The notes under the pieces were generated by a model. The model was not told the origin of the DNA. It saw only the letters and a program-made list of their open reading frames with translations, and ran no database searches. This document shows positions 10,001 to 20,500 of a DNA stretch of 64,000 bases, piece by piece. How positions within the stretch are numbered: the first letter of the stretch is position 1; every line of letters starts with the position of its first letter. The stretch is from Lepidonotus clava (Eukaryota; Annelida; Polychaeta; Phyllodocida; Polynoidae). The translations under genes were made by a program, and so were the position numbers. The stretch spans positions 39,892,378 through 39,956,377 of the forward strand of contig OW387139.1 in NCBI GenBank assembly GCA_936440205.1, written 5' to 3'.

Positions 10001-11175
10001 TTCGTCAGTGGTGCTTTGACCATGCACTCAAAAGATCCTAGAATTGGTATTTCAACTCGCTCACCTTCGGGACCGTACCCACAAAACTTCTGTTTTACAG
10101 GGGACAACTCATCTGTTTTACACGGTAACTTGTTGAAGGTTTCTTCTCCGACAATATTGATCTCTGATCCTGAGTCAATCATCGCTTTGATATCACTATC
10201 TTGTAGGCGTACCGTCGCCCATTTTGTCTTGGGGTTGTGCTCATTTATTGCAGCAACAACTGGGACCGTGATGTAGTCATTCTCTTCTTCTGACACTGTG
10301 TTAACTTTACGTTTATGTTTACTGTCTTGCGTATGACATTTCTTCTTGAAATGGCCTGTGAAACCACACTTGTGACATTCCACATCCGTGGCAGGGCAGT
10401 CACCTTTATGTGGGTATTGACCTCCACACTTCCAGCATTCTTTACCTTTCTTGCCTGAGGCCGACTTGGATCGTCTGTGATCACCATGGTTTTGTGACCT
10501 TCCACGTGGCTTACCTTGCTGGGGCTTCTGGTTCTGGTTCTTTTGGTTCGATGACTTCTGTCCTTTATTTACTGCGTTAACTGTATTTCCTGCGGCTTCC
10601 ATATCTTTCAGCTGATATTCCGCTCGCTCTGCAGCTCTGGCGGTTTGCATAAAGTCATTTAGACTTAGATCATCTCGGATAGCCTTATGCTTCACATGTT
10701 TGTTCTTACAGTTATTTACTAAGTGGGCCAAAGTGATGAGATCAATTATTCCTTGTTTCTCTAGTTTATCAATTTCGATGACAGCCACTTTCTCTTTGAC
10801 GCGCAGCAAATAGTTGTCAATCGACTCACCTGCCTGTTGCGTGACCTGATGCAACATGTTCATGCCATACACTCTGTTCAGCTTCGGCTTGAAGTAACCA
10901 TTTAAGGCAGTTCTCAGTGACGTGTAGCAGTCAGCTGCGTCTTCAGCACCTACATTATCTAACCTTTTAATCACTTTGCGTGTACCACTACCTATATAGT
11001 AGAAGAGCATATTCCTCTTATCCCTCTGCGTTGTGACCCTCATGGCCGCTATCATCGACTCGAAGCCTTCCAGCCATTCCTCCCATTTTGTAGAAATTTC
11101 GGGGTCGTCGGTCACGATAAACTCTGGGTAGGTAGGTAGGTTAATTTGAGGTGGGGGCGGGGGTGGATCGGGCAT
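7063..11175 (-). CDS. Gag-Pol polyprotein of the minus-strand Ty3/gypsy element
   Basis: A single 1370-codon ORF. In order it has a Gag capsid-like region with an N-terminal proline run, two zinc knuckles at about residues 247-281 (CWKCGGQYPHKGDC and CHKCGFTGHFKKKC), and an aspartic protease with the DSGSE motif near residue 335. A reverse transcriptase follows with a DD box in a SDDIIVF context near residue 620, then RNase H (VVDASPLGLGAVL). The integrase has the HHCC region (start HASHQG, later CLPC) and DDE core (VAVDFTGP, SDNGPPF, EANGEAERF). The fused gag-pol arrangement differs from the first element. Length and domain content match a complete polyprotein. Confidence 0.95.
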   Translation of the reverse strand: MPDPPPPPPQINLPTYPEFIVTDDPEISTKWEEWLEGFESMIAAMRVTTQRDKRNMLFYYIGSGTRKVIKRLDNVGAEDAADCYTSLRTALNGYFKPKLNRVYGMNMLHQVTQQAGESIDNYLLRVKEKVAVIEIDKLEKQGIIDLITLAHLVNNCKNKHVKHKAIRDDLSLNDFMQTARAAERAEYQLKDMEAAGNTVNAVNKGQKSSNQKNQNQKPQQGKPRGRSQNHGDHRRSKSASGKKGKECWKCGGQYPHKGDCPATDVECHKCGFTGHFKKKCHTQDSKHKRKVNTVSEEENDYITVPVVAAINEHNPKTKWATVRLQDSDIKAMIDSGSEINIVGEETFNKLPCKTDELSPVKQKFCGYGPEGERVEIPILGSFECMVKAPLTKRQTVSRVYVLKGKATNLLSCNTAEKLGLVQFACKVEQMDDIFDTYKDRFEGIGKMKETKVQLAIDKDVKPVAQKPRRIPFHVRKKVDEELERLKELDIIEDASGPTPWISPLVIVHKENGAVRVCLDSRMINTAIERERYPMNTIEELIVELNGSKFFSKIDLNKGYHQLELSEESRYITTFATHSGLYRYKRLCFGINSAAEVFQKAIADMLQGIPGVKNMSDDIIVFSKTAEEHDATIKRVMERLREFNVTANKDKCEFFKKEITFFGHVFSDQGISPSEEKISAVINATPPQSKEEVKSLLGMAQYVSRFIPNYSATVEPLRVLTKQDQPWRWEKKEKEAFQSLKRSMADWKMIEYFDMSRPTELVVDASPLGLGAVLTQKKADGSLSVVEYASRKLSDTESRYSQTEREALGVVWASEHFDHYLLGAEFTVITDHKPLEGIMNKPMSKPTARLERLCLRLQPYKVRVKYRPGKSNPADYLSRHPQKSERVPAKTWLDMQTERMCINAIQFYSLHHEESISLEEMVSETAKDEVLKEVMECITTQQWYKLTNDFTSYKRVKNELSISNGLLLRGDRIVLPQSLQSRAVKLAHASHQGIVKTKSLLRETVLFPGIDNMVEKAVADCLPCQSSVPKSSREPLQMTPLPDGPWKEVAVDFTGPFAGGEYLLVVIDEYSRFPEVEIVYSTSANAVIPRLDAIFARQGIPEVVKSDNGPPFNGEQFSSWAKYIGFAHRRVTPLWPEANGEAERFMRTLGKAIRTAKVENGNWKQEIFMFLRHYRATPHSSTGLSPAEMLNGRKIRTEVPVLSKKKTITFQDRVDLASRKDERVKAYMKDLADQRRQAKESDISIGDNVLIKQPKENKLSTPFKPVPYKVISKKGSMITAQHGSHVMTRNSSLMKKVSSECGKGKVFEEDLSPNLDDFDIRFSDNDSSNVSPQSPTKSFIPNTPQKPESPVLARESKRARKPPTYLKDYVK

Positions 11176-12326
11176 TTTGAAATTTGTTTACCACCACGTT
11201 AAAACCTGAGAACCCTTTTGATAGGTTAAGTAACGATGAAATTTACTTTTGCAGTTTTGTGTAATTATCTTTTAGATTTACACTAAGTTACGTAAATGTA
11301 TTTTACGATAGCAACTTTTCTACTCGATAACTTTGCAAAAGAAAGATCACATATCAATGCTTGACATACTTTAGCACAATAACTTTCAAGTTGAGATATT
11401 TGGTATTCAATACAACTTTGCACAAAATACAATGTATAGGTTCACATATACTTTTACCACCTTATACTTTACATATCTGTTATGCCCACTCTTTATATTT
11501 GACCACTTTGAGTTAACACATGTGAGATTTCTCTGGTATTTATGCACTTATACCATATTTCACTTCATAACAACCAACAGGAATCACAAAACTTATACAG
11601 CAAAATGACACACTGTCATTAATGTAAATACTTCATGTAAAATGCAGCACAAGTTTGTCAATATTTTAAGACTGTCAATGTTCATACAAGGTAAATGAGT
11701 CCACTTCCAGGCCTTCTTCCTTGATTTATTTACACCAAGCAGTCGCGAGCAGTCTACGATGACGGACACTAGCAGAGCGGTTAGACTTGAATAACTCGCA
11801 TGGATCCTCTTCCTTCAGGTTGAGATAATCTTTAGTTCACATGTGGGGCTGATATGTAGAAACAGGGCGGGCCTTATAAACGACCGGGCGGAGTACCTAC
11901 ACAGTCTTATGCATTAATTTCCAACGTTGCGCGCACCATCAAACTCGGTTGACAGCGGGTGAGAAGTCTAAGTTGCCACGGTGGAGCATCATCAAAGTTC
12001 TCCTATGGGCACTGCAGGGGCATCTTGGGGTGTTGAGTCATCAACTTGGGTCTTCGGAGCTTCAAATTTCATCGGCTACTCGAAACAGTTCATGTTGACT
12101 CTTCTCCCTCGAATTGGCTGGGGGCACCACAGAGAGCATACCACCACTCTCCCAGACTCTGAGTCATGTGGGCCAGTCTTCTGCACCAAAGTTCTCAATG
12201 TTTACCAAACATCCAGACTTCTCCTATGAACAGCACATGCTCTGATGCTTCTCCTCCCTTCTTATCGCGAAGAATACAACTTCTGTGGGTTCTGTTAGTA
12301 TTTAAACACAGTTTTCTCGTCGCCAA
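11176..12326 (-). other. Leader region of the minus-strand element
   Basis: About 1.15 kb lies between the 5' LTR and the gag start. No long coding frame or recognisable domain is present. This is long for the class and may hold packaging or translation-control sequence, which is an inference. Confidence 0.55.
12309..12325 (-). other. Primer binding site of the minus-strand element
   Basis: On the minus strand the sequence next to the 5' LTR, one base inside, reads TGGCGACGAGAAAAC. Its first ten bases are complementary to the 3' end of tRNA-Ser(GCT) with CCA, the same primer inferred for the neighbouring element. Confidence 0.65.
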
Positions 12327-12462
12327 TGTAACATAGACAAGATGGAGGCATGGCTAGTGGTGATGCAGTCTTGTAACCAAGTTTTATTCAATAGGTCATA
12401 GACATGACAATAGGTGGCAGCACTGAGTGGTGGGCTTTATCAGAATCACTTAAGATATTACA
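12327..12462 (-). repeat. 5' LTR of the minus-strand Ty3/gypsy element
   Basis: The 136-bp partner of 6644-6779, identical by eye. It is followed on the plus strand by the duplicated target ATAGG. Confidence 0.95.
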
Positions 12463-12681
12463 ATAGGAAAAACATACATTGATTTTTCAATTTTTCTATC
12501 ATCTGTATTTGTCAATTTACCTCATTGTTTGTTGCCATAGCAACATGATGTTGCAAGGGATATGTTCTTATTTGGAATGTTTTCATGGTCTATAGGTGTT
12601 GAGGTCATATTTACACAAAGATTTTAGATTGTATTCATATTTTGACTAACTTTAACAAGTAGCACAAAACCCATGGTACAG

Positions 12682-12714
12682 GCGTCCTACCAGTAGGACG
12701 TTAGCATAATCTGG
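12682..12714 (+). repeat. Dispersed palindromic repeat, copy 3
   Basis: CGTCCTAC, then CAGTAGGACG and TTAGCATAATC, match copy 1 in the same orientation with a few substitutions. With copy 2 it forms an inverted pair around the minus-strand retrotransposon. Confidence 0.55.
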
Positions 12715-14422
12715 GTTAAGGTCTCAAATTTTACATAATTATAAAAAAAATCGAAATTTGGCAAAAAAAAATAAAATAGGCATACGCCCCCCTCTAAATC
12801 CGTCGGTGTAGACTCACTGCATGCATTATGATTAGCCTACATATGGGTCAATAGGCTAGAGAGAATTTTAGTAAAATGTTTGACATTCTAATGTTGAAGG
12901 TCTTGTTGAAGTTCAAAGAAAATTGTAAGTAATTACATGTCTCCTAAGTATTTAACCACTAAAAGTTCCAACTTGCGCACCTTAGTTGGGACCCCCCGGC
13001 CCGGGTCTACCATCCTCTACCACGTGCCAGCTGAGCAGGTGCGAGCAGGTGCCCTGGTGAGAAGCGGCCACACTAAACTCTAACTCTTCGGTTTACCACC
13101 AGGTGGCACGGCGGGTGTTTTTACCAGTCGGCAGAGATTTCCCCAAATCTTAGACTCGTCCTCAGAAAAATACGGACATGAGATAGTATGATAGGCACGT
13201 ACATACGCAAACATGGTGAGTTTTTAAGATGGTAACCCTGTTTTTATTAGGATAGTCGGTAGGTTTGTCACCTGCCACGGTGAAATGTGAAGTGGGATGG
13301 GTGATTGAGATTTGACATGTGGGCGAAAATAAGTGAATCTACTGATATTGGTGTAGGTTTGAGCTGCTCTGTCAAAAACTTGCAGATCAATTTTAAGGTT
13401 GTCATAGGATTTCTGATATTATTGCGACCAGTTAGGTGGTAAAATAAAGGTACCACTAAGCGGTCCTATAACTACGTTATTTTTGTTCTTCTAAGACTTT
13501 ATCAACCATTCAGCAGATTTTACCAAATCTAGTCAGTGTGAATAGATCTGGCAAAAATTGCCTGTTTTGAAGACCAATGGCAATGCCATGGACGGTTAGA
13601 ATCTACAAAAATTGCCGTATTGGATAGCAATCATGATTATTGCACATGAATGAGGAAAGACTAGGGTTTTCAGTAACAGTCAGCTGAGTATAGCCACGCC
13701 CCCTTTCAAGCCTTCTATGGCGGTCAGAATCAAAGGCCTGTAGGCAAGAGGCCAATTAAAAACGGCTGGGGCTCTTAGTCTGCATAGATATATATATATT
13801 TTCACAACAATGCGCCCCGGGTCCCAAATCATAACACTTGGTCCTAAATCATAACATCCGGAATGTATTCTAATGTGACATGGGATATATTTGATCAACT
13901 GATGTATTTCAGATCCTGAAAATTGTTCCCAATGGTGTTTTGCATCTTTTCAGTATTATCAAGAATGCCTTAGCCTATTTGTGAAGATAAAACAAAAATT
14001 GTGAAAATAAAAATAAAATCATCCTACCTACCCTAATTTTTTAACCTATGTTACCTGAACACAGCAATTATTTTTTTGGCCTTAGCCTTTTTGAAGATTG
14101 ATTACAGATATTAAAATATGGATCTTTTTGTTTTGACATACATTTTTAGATATTTAGATAAGAATGTGGAGTCTATGTTTGGGTAAGGACCCCGTATTTT
14201 TCTAACCCCTTCTTTTTTACTTCACTGGTCAAGGTTAATTGCACATTCCTTTGCAATACAGATCATAAACGCTGATTTAAAGTATCCACCATTTCACTGA
14301 TTTAAATTTCAAGTAATTAGTAATAAATTTTATCCGAAAGGTGGATTCCTGAATTCACGTTTACAAACTGAAAGTATTACATGACTGGATTCATACAACC
14401 TGTTTCCCCTTTGTCTTGTTAG
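12715..14422. other. Upstream region of the CUB-LDLa gene
   Basis: No coding exon recognised. It presumably holds the promoter and any 5' untranslated exon of the gene starting at 14471, but no clear core promoter was identified. It contains a CTCF-like motif at 13096 and short local duplications, for example near 13805-13860. Confidence 0.4.
13096..13109 (+). promoter_or_regulatory. CTCF-like motif
   Basis: CCACCAGGTGGCAC closely matches the core CTCF consensus (CCACNAGGNGGCR). It lies 1.4 kb upstream of the CUB-LDLa gene start. The match is by eye; occupancy is unknown. Confidence 0.35.
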
Positions 14423-14470
14423 GCGGCCATCGGTTCTTCGTCGGATAGGGTTACCAGTCCTTGAGACAGG
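14423..14470 (+). other. Probable 5' UTR part of CUB-LDLa exon 1
   Basis: A pyrimidine-rich acceptor-like sequence (TTTGTCTTGTTAG) ends at 14422. The 48 bases up to the ATG would be the untranslated part of a second exon. If that splice is used, the true promoter lies further upstream. Confidence 0.4.
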
Positions 14471-14552
14471 ATGGGGATCCAGCAAGCACCCCTCGTAGCC
14501 TTACTGGGGGTGTGTCTGGCCCTGCAGACTGCTGCCCTCAAACATGAAACAG
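14471..14552 (+). CDS. CUB-LDLa gene exon 1 (signal peptide)
   Basis: ATG with a purine at -3 (GGATGG context) opens a hydrophobic leader (LVALLGVCLALQTAAL). The donor is AG|GTGAGT and the exon ends in phase 1. Confidence 0.85.
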
Positions 14553-17500
14553 GTGAGTGTTGTTTTTTTTAGAACTACACTCATACACGTATTTTAGAAA
14601 TTTGTTTTTTCGGATTTTAAGCTGTACCAGAATGTTCAGAAGTTCCTCTAACTGAACATAAAAAGAGACATTTTATTTATTTCATGCAATAGATTAGATC
14701 TATATTAAATATAGACACCAAAATTGTGATGGCACCCTACATTGCAAATTTAGGTCTCAAATTGGTCTCAAATTGGTCTTAAAAAGGTCATACAATTGAT
14801 TTTCAAAAATGTTTGGGAACCCTGTTATTACATTAATTTTGTCAAATTCTGAAGGAAGTAAATCTTATTTGATAGTGGTAGCCACAATAAACTAATTTAA
14901 CTGGAACTATTCCAGTGGATCTGAAAGTATTTTGATTGAACCTGGAGATGACAGGTGGAAATTACAAAGAGTATAAATCACAAGTACACTTATCTTCCAC
15001 TTTCTAGTTTTGTTCTATGGAATATAACCTTTATCATACATTAATTCAATAATTGTTGTACTTCTTGTTGCAGTGGTAATATCCCGTAACCAGACGGGTG
15101 GCCGTGAGTTGGTGGTGGCCGGAGCTACCGTCATGTCAGAGGAGTTCTACCAGGACAAGGACAGCACCAACACCGTTACACTTGTGGTAAGGAGAATCTC
15201 AGGATCTGGGAGGGGGGGGGGGGGGGGGTAATAATAATCAGTGCTGGTGATAGCTTCACTGTTTTCTTTAAAATAATATGCAATCAGACTCTCCTGTCCA
15301 ATTTTTATATTAACCGAACGTCAGTCTTAGATTTGTCTCAAAAAGGTTTCAAACTGGTTTTAAAAAACACGTTGCCATCCCGTATTAATATAGGACGACA
15401 GGTAATGAAAACAAATCTATAAATACAGATGATTCTAAAGACTAATTATTCCCATGTAGCATTTTTTAAGGGAAAAACAGTATGAAATCCGAAGGCCAGT
15501 TAAAAAAATTGGAATCCTCACAAACTTGGTGTAGGGGCCCCTTTGATGTAATTTTTTAGTAGTCAGTCTGTGGGCCATTTGGTGTGTGGTCTAGATCTTG
15601 GTCATGATTAGGCACAGTTTTCTTGACAAATTGCTTCTTGTTATTGAGATGGATGGGACCTTTTTTTCATGTGAGAAGCGTGTGCTGGCAATCTTGAGAA
15701 TCCATTTGTCGTTCCATTGGTCACCTCAGCTGCTGACCCAGGGTGATCCTGAATGACATACACAAATCAGCTGATACTGAAAGCACTGTTGAACCAGGCT
15801 ACTGGTGGGAGGGGTGGGGGTGAAGGGGGTGTTGAAGGGGACTTGTCAATCTATGATATGGCGTTTTCCCTCCCCCACAGCGCCTTCGCTGTCATAATAT
15901 ACCAATATAGATCTTGTTCTTTTTATTCCAGCCATACTGCAGCCAACAGGAGGTGAACAACTGTCGGTTTGTCGTGCAGTTAGTCTACATCGACCTACCA
16001 CGACACGAGCCATGTCAGGACTACGTCGAGATGTGTGAGCTGGCCAGTCCCTGGGAAGACCACGAGTGTGTGAGACCTCAGGTTAGGGCATTTTCTTATA
16101 GAAATTGAAGATGTTGAAATTATTTTCTTTGGCACAATTGTGTGGCAGAACAACGAGACTGCTAAGTTTGTATTTCCTGTAAATGTTACGTTGGTTATTT
16201 ACTTAGGTGACCCGAATTTCTTATTTTCGCATTTATTGAAAATGAAAATGTTAAAAGTATAGTTATAAGCTACTCGATTTTTAAACAGATAAATGCAGAA
16301 TGTAAAACTGGCCATTTCTTCAATTCCTAAGGCCTAAACAAAATGAGCTATGAGTTAAAGCTGAAGATATCTTATGATGGTAAAATATACCAGAATATTG
16401 TACTAGTGCTTAAGGATAGACAACACCTCTTAGCGGTGAATCCGCTATACTTTTTTAGAATAGGCATATATTATTCAGTTTATATTTCATGAGTATGGGC
16501 TTTATATCATAACATACATGTTTAATACACCTATCTACTGATACATTTCATTTTATAATGTGAACATGTATATGACTTTGCCCACACCAGACATAGAAAA
16601 AAACCATTTTCAACTTTTATTTTTTGAACATGGATATCTCGTTTAATACTGAATAGAAATGTATGAAATTTTGTATGTACCTAGATAACATTCATATGGA
16701 GGGAAGCGTGTCTCAGATTTTTTATTTAGTTCCTATTTCTTGTTTTATTAAATGTAGAAATTAATATATGAAAAAATGACAGAAAGTTTCCCGTTTTTTG
16801 ACATAAAACAAAAACTAGGACCTAAATAAAAAATCTGAGACACGCTTCCCTAAAGAAGAATGTTATTGGCATGTGTTTCAAATTTAAAGCAAATCCTTCG
16901 AATAGTAATTGAGAAATCTTTGTTCAAAAAATAAAAGTGAAAAAATGAGTATTTTGCTCATAATTCTGTGAATTCGAAAATTTTCATACTAAATCTTATA
17001 TCATAAGATTAAGAAAAATAAGGCCTTTTATTTGATATATAATTCATTATTCTAGTTTCCACAGATAGAGAGCCATCCTCATTTTGCCATATGACGCGTT
17101 GAGAGGTGTTGTCTATCCTTAAGTACCTTTCAATTAGAGACGGATCCAGATGGAAGTGCGGGGGAGGGGGGGGGGAGGGTTCTGACGGCTAGACCCCTAA
17201 CCCCCCCGCTTCTCTCCAAAATCTTCGATCCACCATTGGCATTTGATCCATACCATTTATCAAGACCTTGGTTTTCATTAAATCAGATATCATTCGATTA
17301 TAGCATAACCGTTCCTCTTTAGAAAAAAAACCCTCTTATTTACACTCCCACAGAAGATATCAAGGGGGTTGGGGTGGTCTAGTGGTTAGCATCTTGGCAT
17401 TGCACGAGGCCGGCCAGGGTTCAATCCCCGGTGCTGTCTGTTGGACCACCTCACCTTGCCATCATTCTCACCCCCATAGATTCGGTCATAAGTACTTGGT

Positions 17501-20500
17501 ACAACCTGTAAACCATGAGTTGGTCCTAATATAGCTGAAAAAATGCTAATGGACCTTAAACTCCAACAATCATCATCATCATCAGAAGATATGAAATAAA
17601 ACACAAATATTTTTTACACCTCCCCAAAAGATGCAGCGACCCTTCTGCGGGGACCTGGAGGACCTGTCGCCCAGCATGCAGAGTAAGAGCCGCCTTCACT
17701 ACCTGTCGACCGACGCCTCCAGTAGGATCAAGATCGTCTTCCACACCAACAACCCAGTCGGCACCTACCGCGGCTTTAAGTTCATCGTCACCGCCATGTT
17801 TAAGTTGGGTATGTTCTCAATTATTCATTCCCCGACAAAAACAAACGATTCAGTTTGTACCCCCCCCCCTTTTTTTTTAAATTTTTTTTGGTACTTTTGT
17901 TATTTATTTATTTATTTATTTATTTATTTGTTTATCTATATTTTATTTATTCACTTTTTTTTGGGGTGGGGGGAGGGGGGTTGTTTATGAACCAGAGACA
18001 ATTAGCCACGTCTAAGCTGTCTGTGAAAGAACTGTTCTCCATTTTCCATTACACTTTATAGATAAAAGACTTGGTTTAAACGGTTAATTTGTGGCATTTA
18101 ATTAAGGCATGCTTTCAGTTAACTTTTATCATCCAGCATCTTTTACTTCTCAGCTCGATGAACCTAAATTTCTAGGTCTCAATCGACACACCTATTCAAC
18201 GATCCATCTGACTAATTTTCATATAATTTTTCCATTAGATCTCAGGATCCTTTGAAGCACAAAATCCTTACATTATTATACAATTATAGGAACAATCTGT
18301 TGCGGAAATTTTCTACTCAAAAATTAATAGGCCTACCTGGTAGTGCGGATATTAACTTCATGATGCGGTATTGCCGGATTTCGAATACCTAGAAGATACC
18401 AACTAAAAAAGCCAAACAATTATTTTCATCAAAAATAATTTCCCCATGCTATATTCTGTTTTCTAGGAGGTTGTGAGAGCCGCGGCCACTTTCAGTGCGA
18501 AGACACCCGATGTATCAGTATAGACCTGCACTGTGACGGCATCGCCCACTGTCTGGACGGCACCGACGAGATCATCAACTGTACCAGGAAAGGTAAGATA
18601 TTTGTTTTGTATTTCTTTAACCTTTCACAGAAACGTCAGACCTAGGCTTACCGATGTCTGGCGAATGTTAAGCGCGAGACGGTCATGGTGCGTATATTAA
18701 ACGTCGGACATTGTCCGTCATGATGTACGAAAGGAAAATTTGGGTATGAAGGGTTATTTTGGTAGCTTATTGGTTCTTAAATTATGAAAGTATTGGTACA
18801 GCATGCGTTGCAAGATGAATTTCCCTGCCGTGGAATATTTGTAGGAAAGGATAATAATGTAATGTGCACAAAATATTCTGATTCATTTCTTTGTACATGC
18901 AAAGGTGGTGGCATAGTTGTTATTTTGAAACATAAACTACGTGCAATCATACCTGTCAAAAACATTCTGATATCACCTGTCCTAAGTATGTAGAATTAAA
19001 TTCTGTTCAAATGTTGCTTACTTCAGAGGGGCTTGTGCCAATTACGTACTGCGGTCCGCATGACCAAAAGCCAGTTTGTCGTGACCGGCGGTGGGGCGAG
19101 CGGTGGTTCGGGCTTGCCATCCCAATGGCCATCGTCATGGTTCTACTCTTCTTTGCCATAGCAGTCAAAGTACGGAAACAGCTCTGCCATCCTATGCCAA
19201 TGGGTAAGTGATTCTCTTTGTGATTTATGTTGTATATTCAATTCATCTATGACAACAAACAGATATTATGTTAATATTGCCTCTTTATGAAGTCTGTAAG
19301 TAAAGAATGTTATTTTCATATGAGAAAAAAAACATACGTACCTGGTTAATTAAAGACGAAATAATTCCAACTGAATACCTTTTCACACACTCACACACAA
19401 GAAATACTGCTTACGTACGTCGAAGTGGAAGCAAACTAAAAATTAAGGACAATTAAAAGAAAATGATATGATATGTAACGATTTGTCCGCATATAAACTG
19501 CAGAGTTGTAAATAAATATTAAGCAGGTTTGTTTTTTTAACGCTGATTCCATGCAAATCGTGCTAGCCACAATAGTCGACGTTTGACACATTCTAGTACT
19601 CCACGTTTATATAATTATTGATCTTGAATAATATCAGATATACCATTGCTATCTTTCAGCTGGAAGCGGCCGCTTACATATCCCCCACCGCCGGGAGCGG
19701 GCAGTCCAGGCGCCTCCCATACCAAATCGTCCGGTCATCGGACCGGGCTGGATCTGTCCTCACGAACACCTCAACGACTCAACACTGCCTCCACCAGAGA
19801 TCGATGTTGGGTTCGCTGATGCCGCCACCCTCATGTTGTTACCACCGCCTTACAGTCCACCCGAAGATCTACCGGCCAATCCATATGACCCACCCACTGA
19901 AGGTTTGTCTTTGTGAATTGTACATATTCAATATGAGGTGATGGAAGTCCCATTGTTAGAAGTTCAGGTTAAAATCCACAGCCAAGAATGAGGTTTATGT
20001 TAAATAAATTATTCAATAAATAAAAAAATGTGTATATGGTATTCAGTTGTTTCCTTGAAATGTAACATAAATGATATTTGCCACTGAGTGCCATGTATAT
20101 TATAAGGGGCAGCAGGGGCAATTTCTTCCCAATTATATTTCAAAAAAATATGCTTTGTTTGTCAATGCAACTGATTTTCATTTTTCTAAGAATATTTCAA
20201 TAGAGGTCTTATAAAGCCAGTCGTGTATTAGAAGTAAATTGAGAATGCATTTAATGAACCTTCTCTCCTGTTTTTCAGGCGAGCCCCCACCTCTGTACGA
20301 AGACTCCCTTCACCACGCGCTCCACTCCGAAAAGGCTGTCATCGTGCCCAGTCCTTTGGGCCTGGCCCGTACACCAGGGGGCACCACCATACACCGACCG
20401 CACCCACCAGCCTACCAGGTGTCAGCACCAGTCACCACTACGTCAGCGTCCACGTCAAGCTCCTGCTGCCCCTCCACGTTAGTCGTTACGTCCACGGGGG

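Larger units (their letters stand above)
6644..12462 (-). mobile_element. Ty3/gypsy LTR retrotransposon on the minus strand, Mag-like
   Basis: This is a 5.82-kb element with identical 136-bp LTRs (6644-6779 and 12327-12462). A 5-bp target-site duplication ATAGG lies at 6639-6643 and 12463-12467. Read on the minus strand: LTR, tRNA-Ser-like primer site, a leader of about 1.15 kb, one long gag-pol ORF (7063-11175), a purine-rich tract just before the 3' LTR (AAAAGGAGGGAGA, about 6780-6795), LTR. Gag starts with MPDPPPPPP, typical of K02A2.6-like Mag-clade elements. LTR identity and the single long ORF indicate a very recent, apparently whole copy. Confidence 0.96.

Noticed and set aside
11981-12229. 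Plus-strand ORF of 82 codons within the second retrotransposon leader
   Set aside because: No domain, antisense to the element and unsupported; treated as a chance frame.
17140-17240. Possible third GGCGGATCCAG-type TIR element
   Set aside because: ACGGATCCAG and GATCCACCATTGG resemble the ends but are too diverged to bound an element with confidence.
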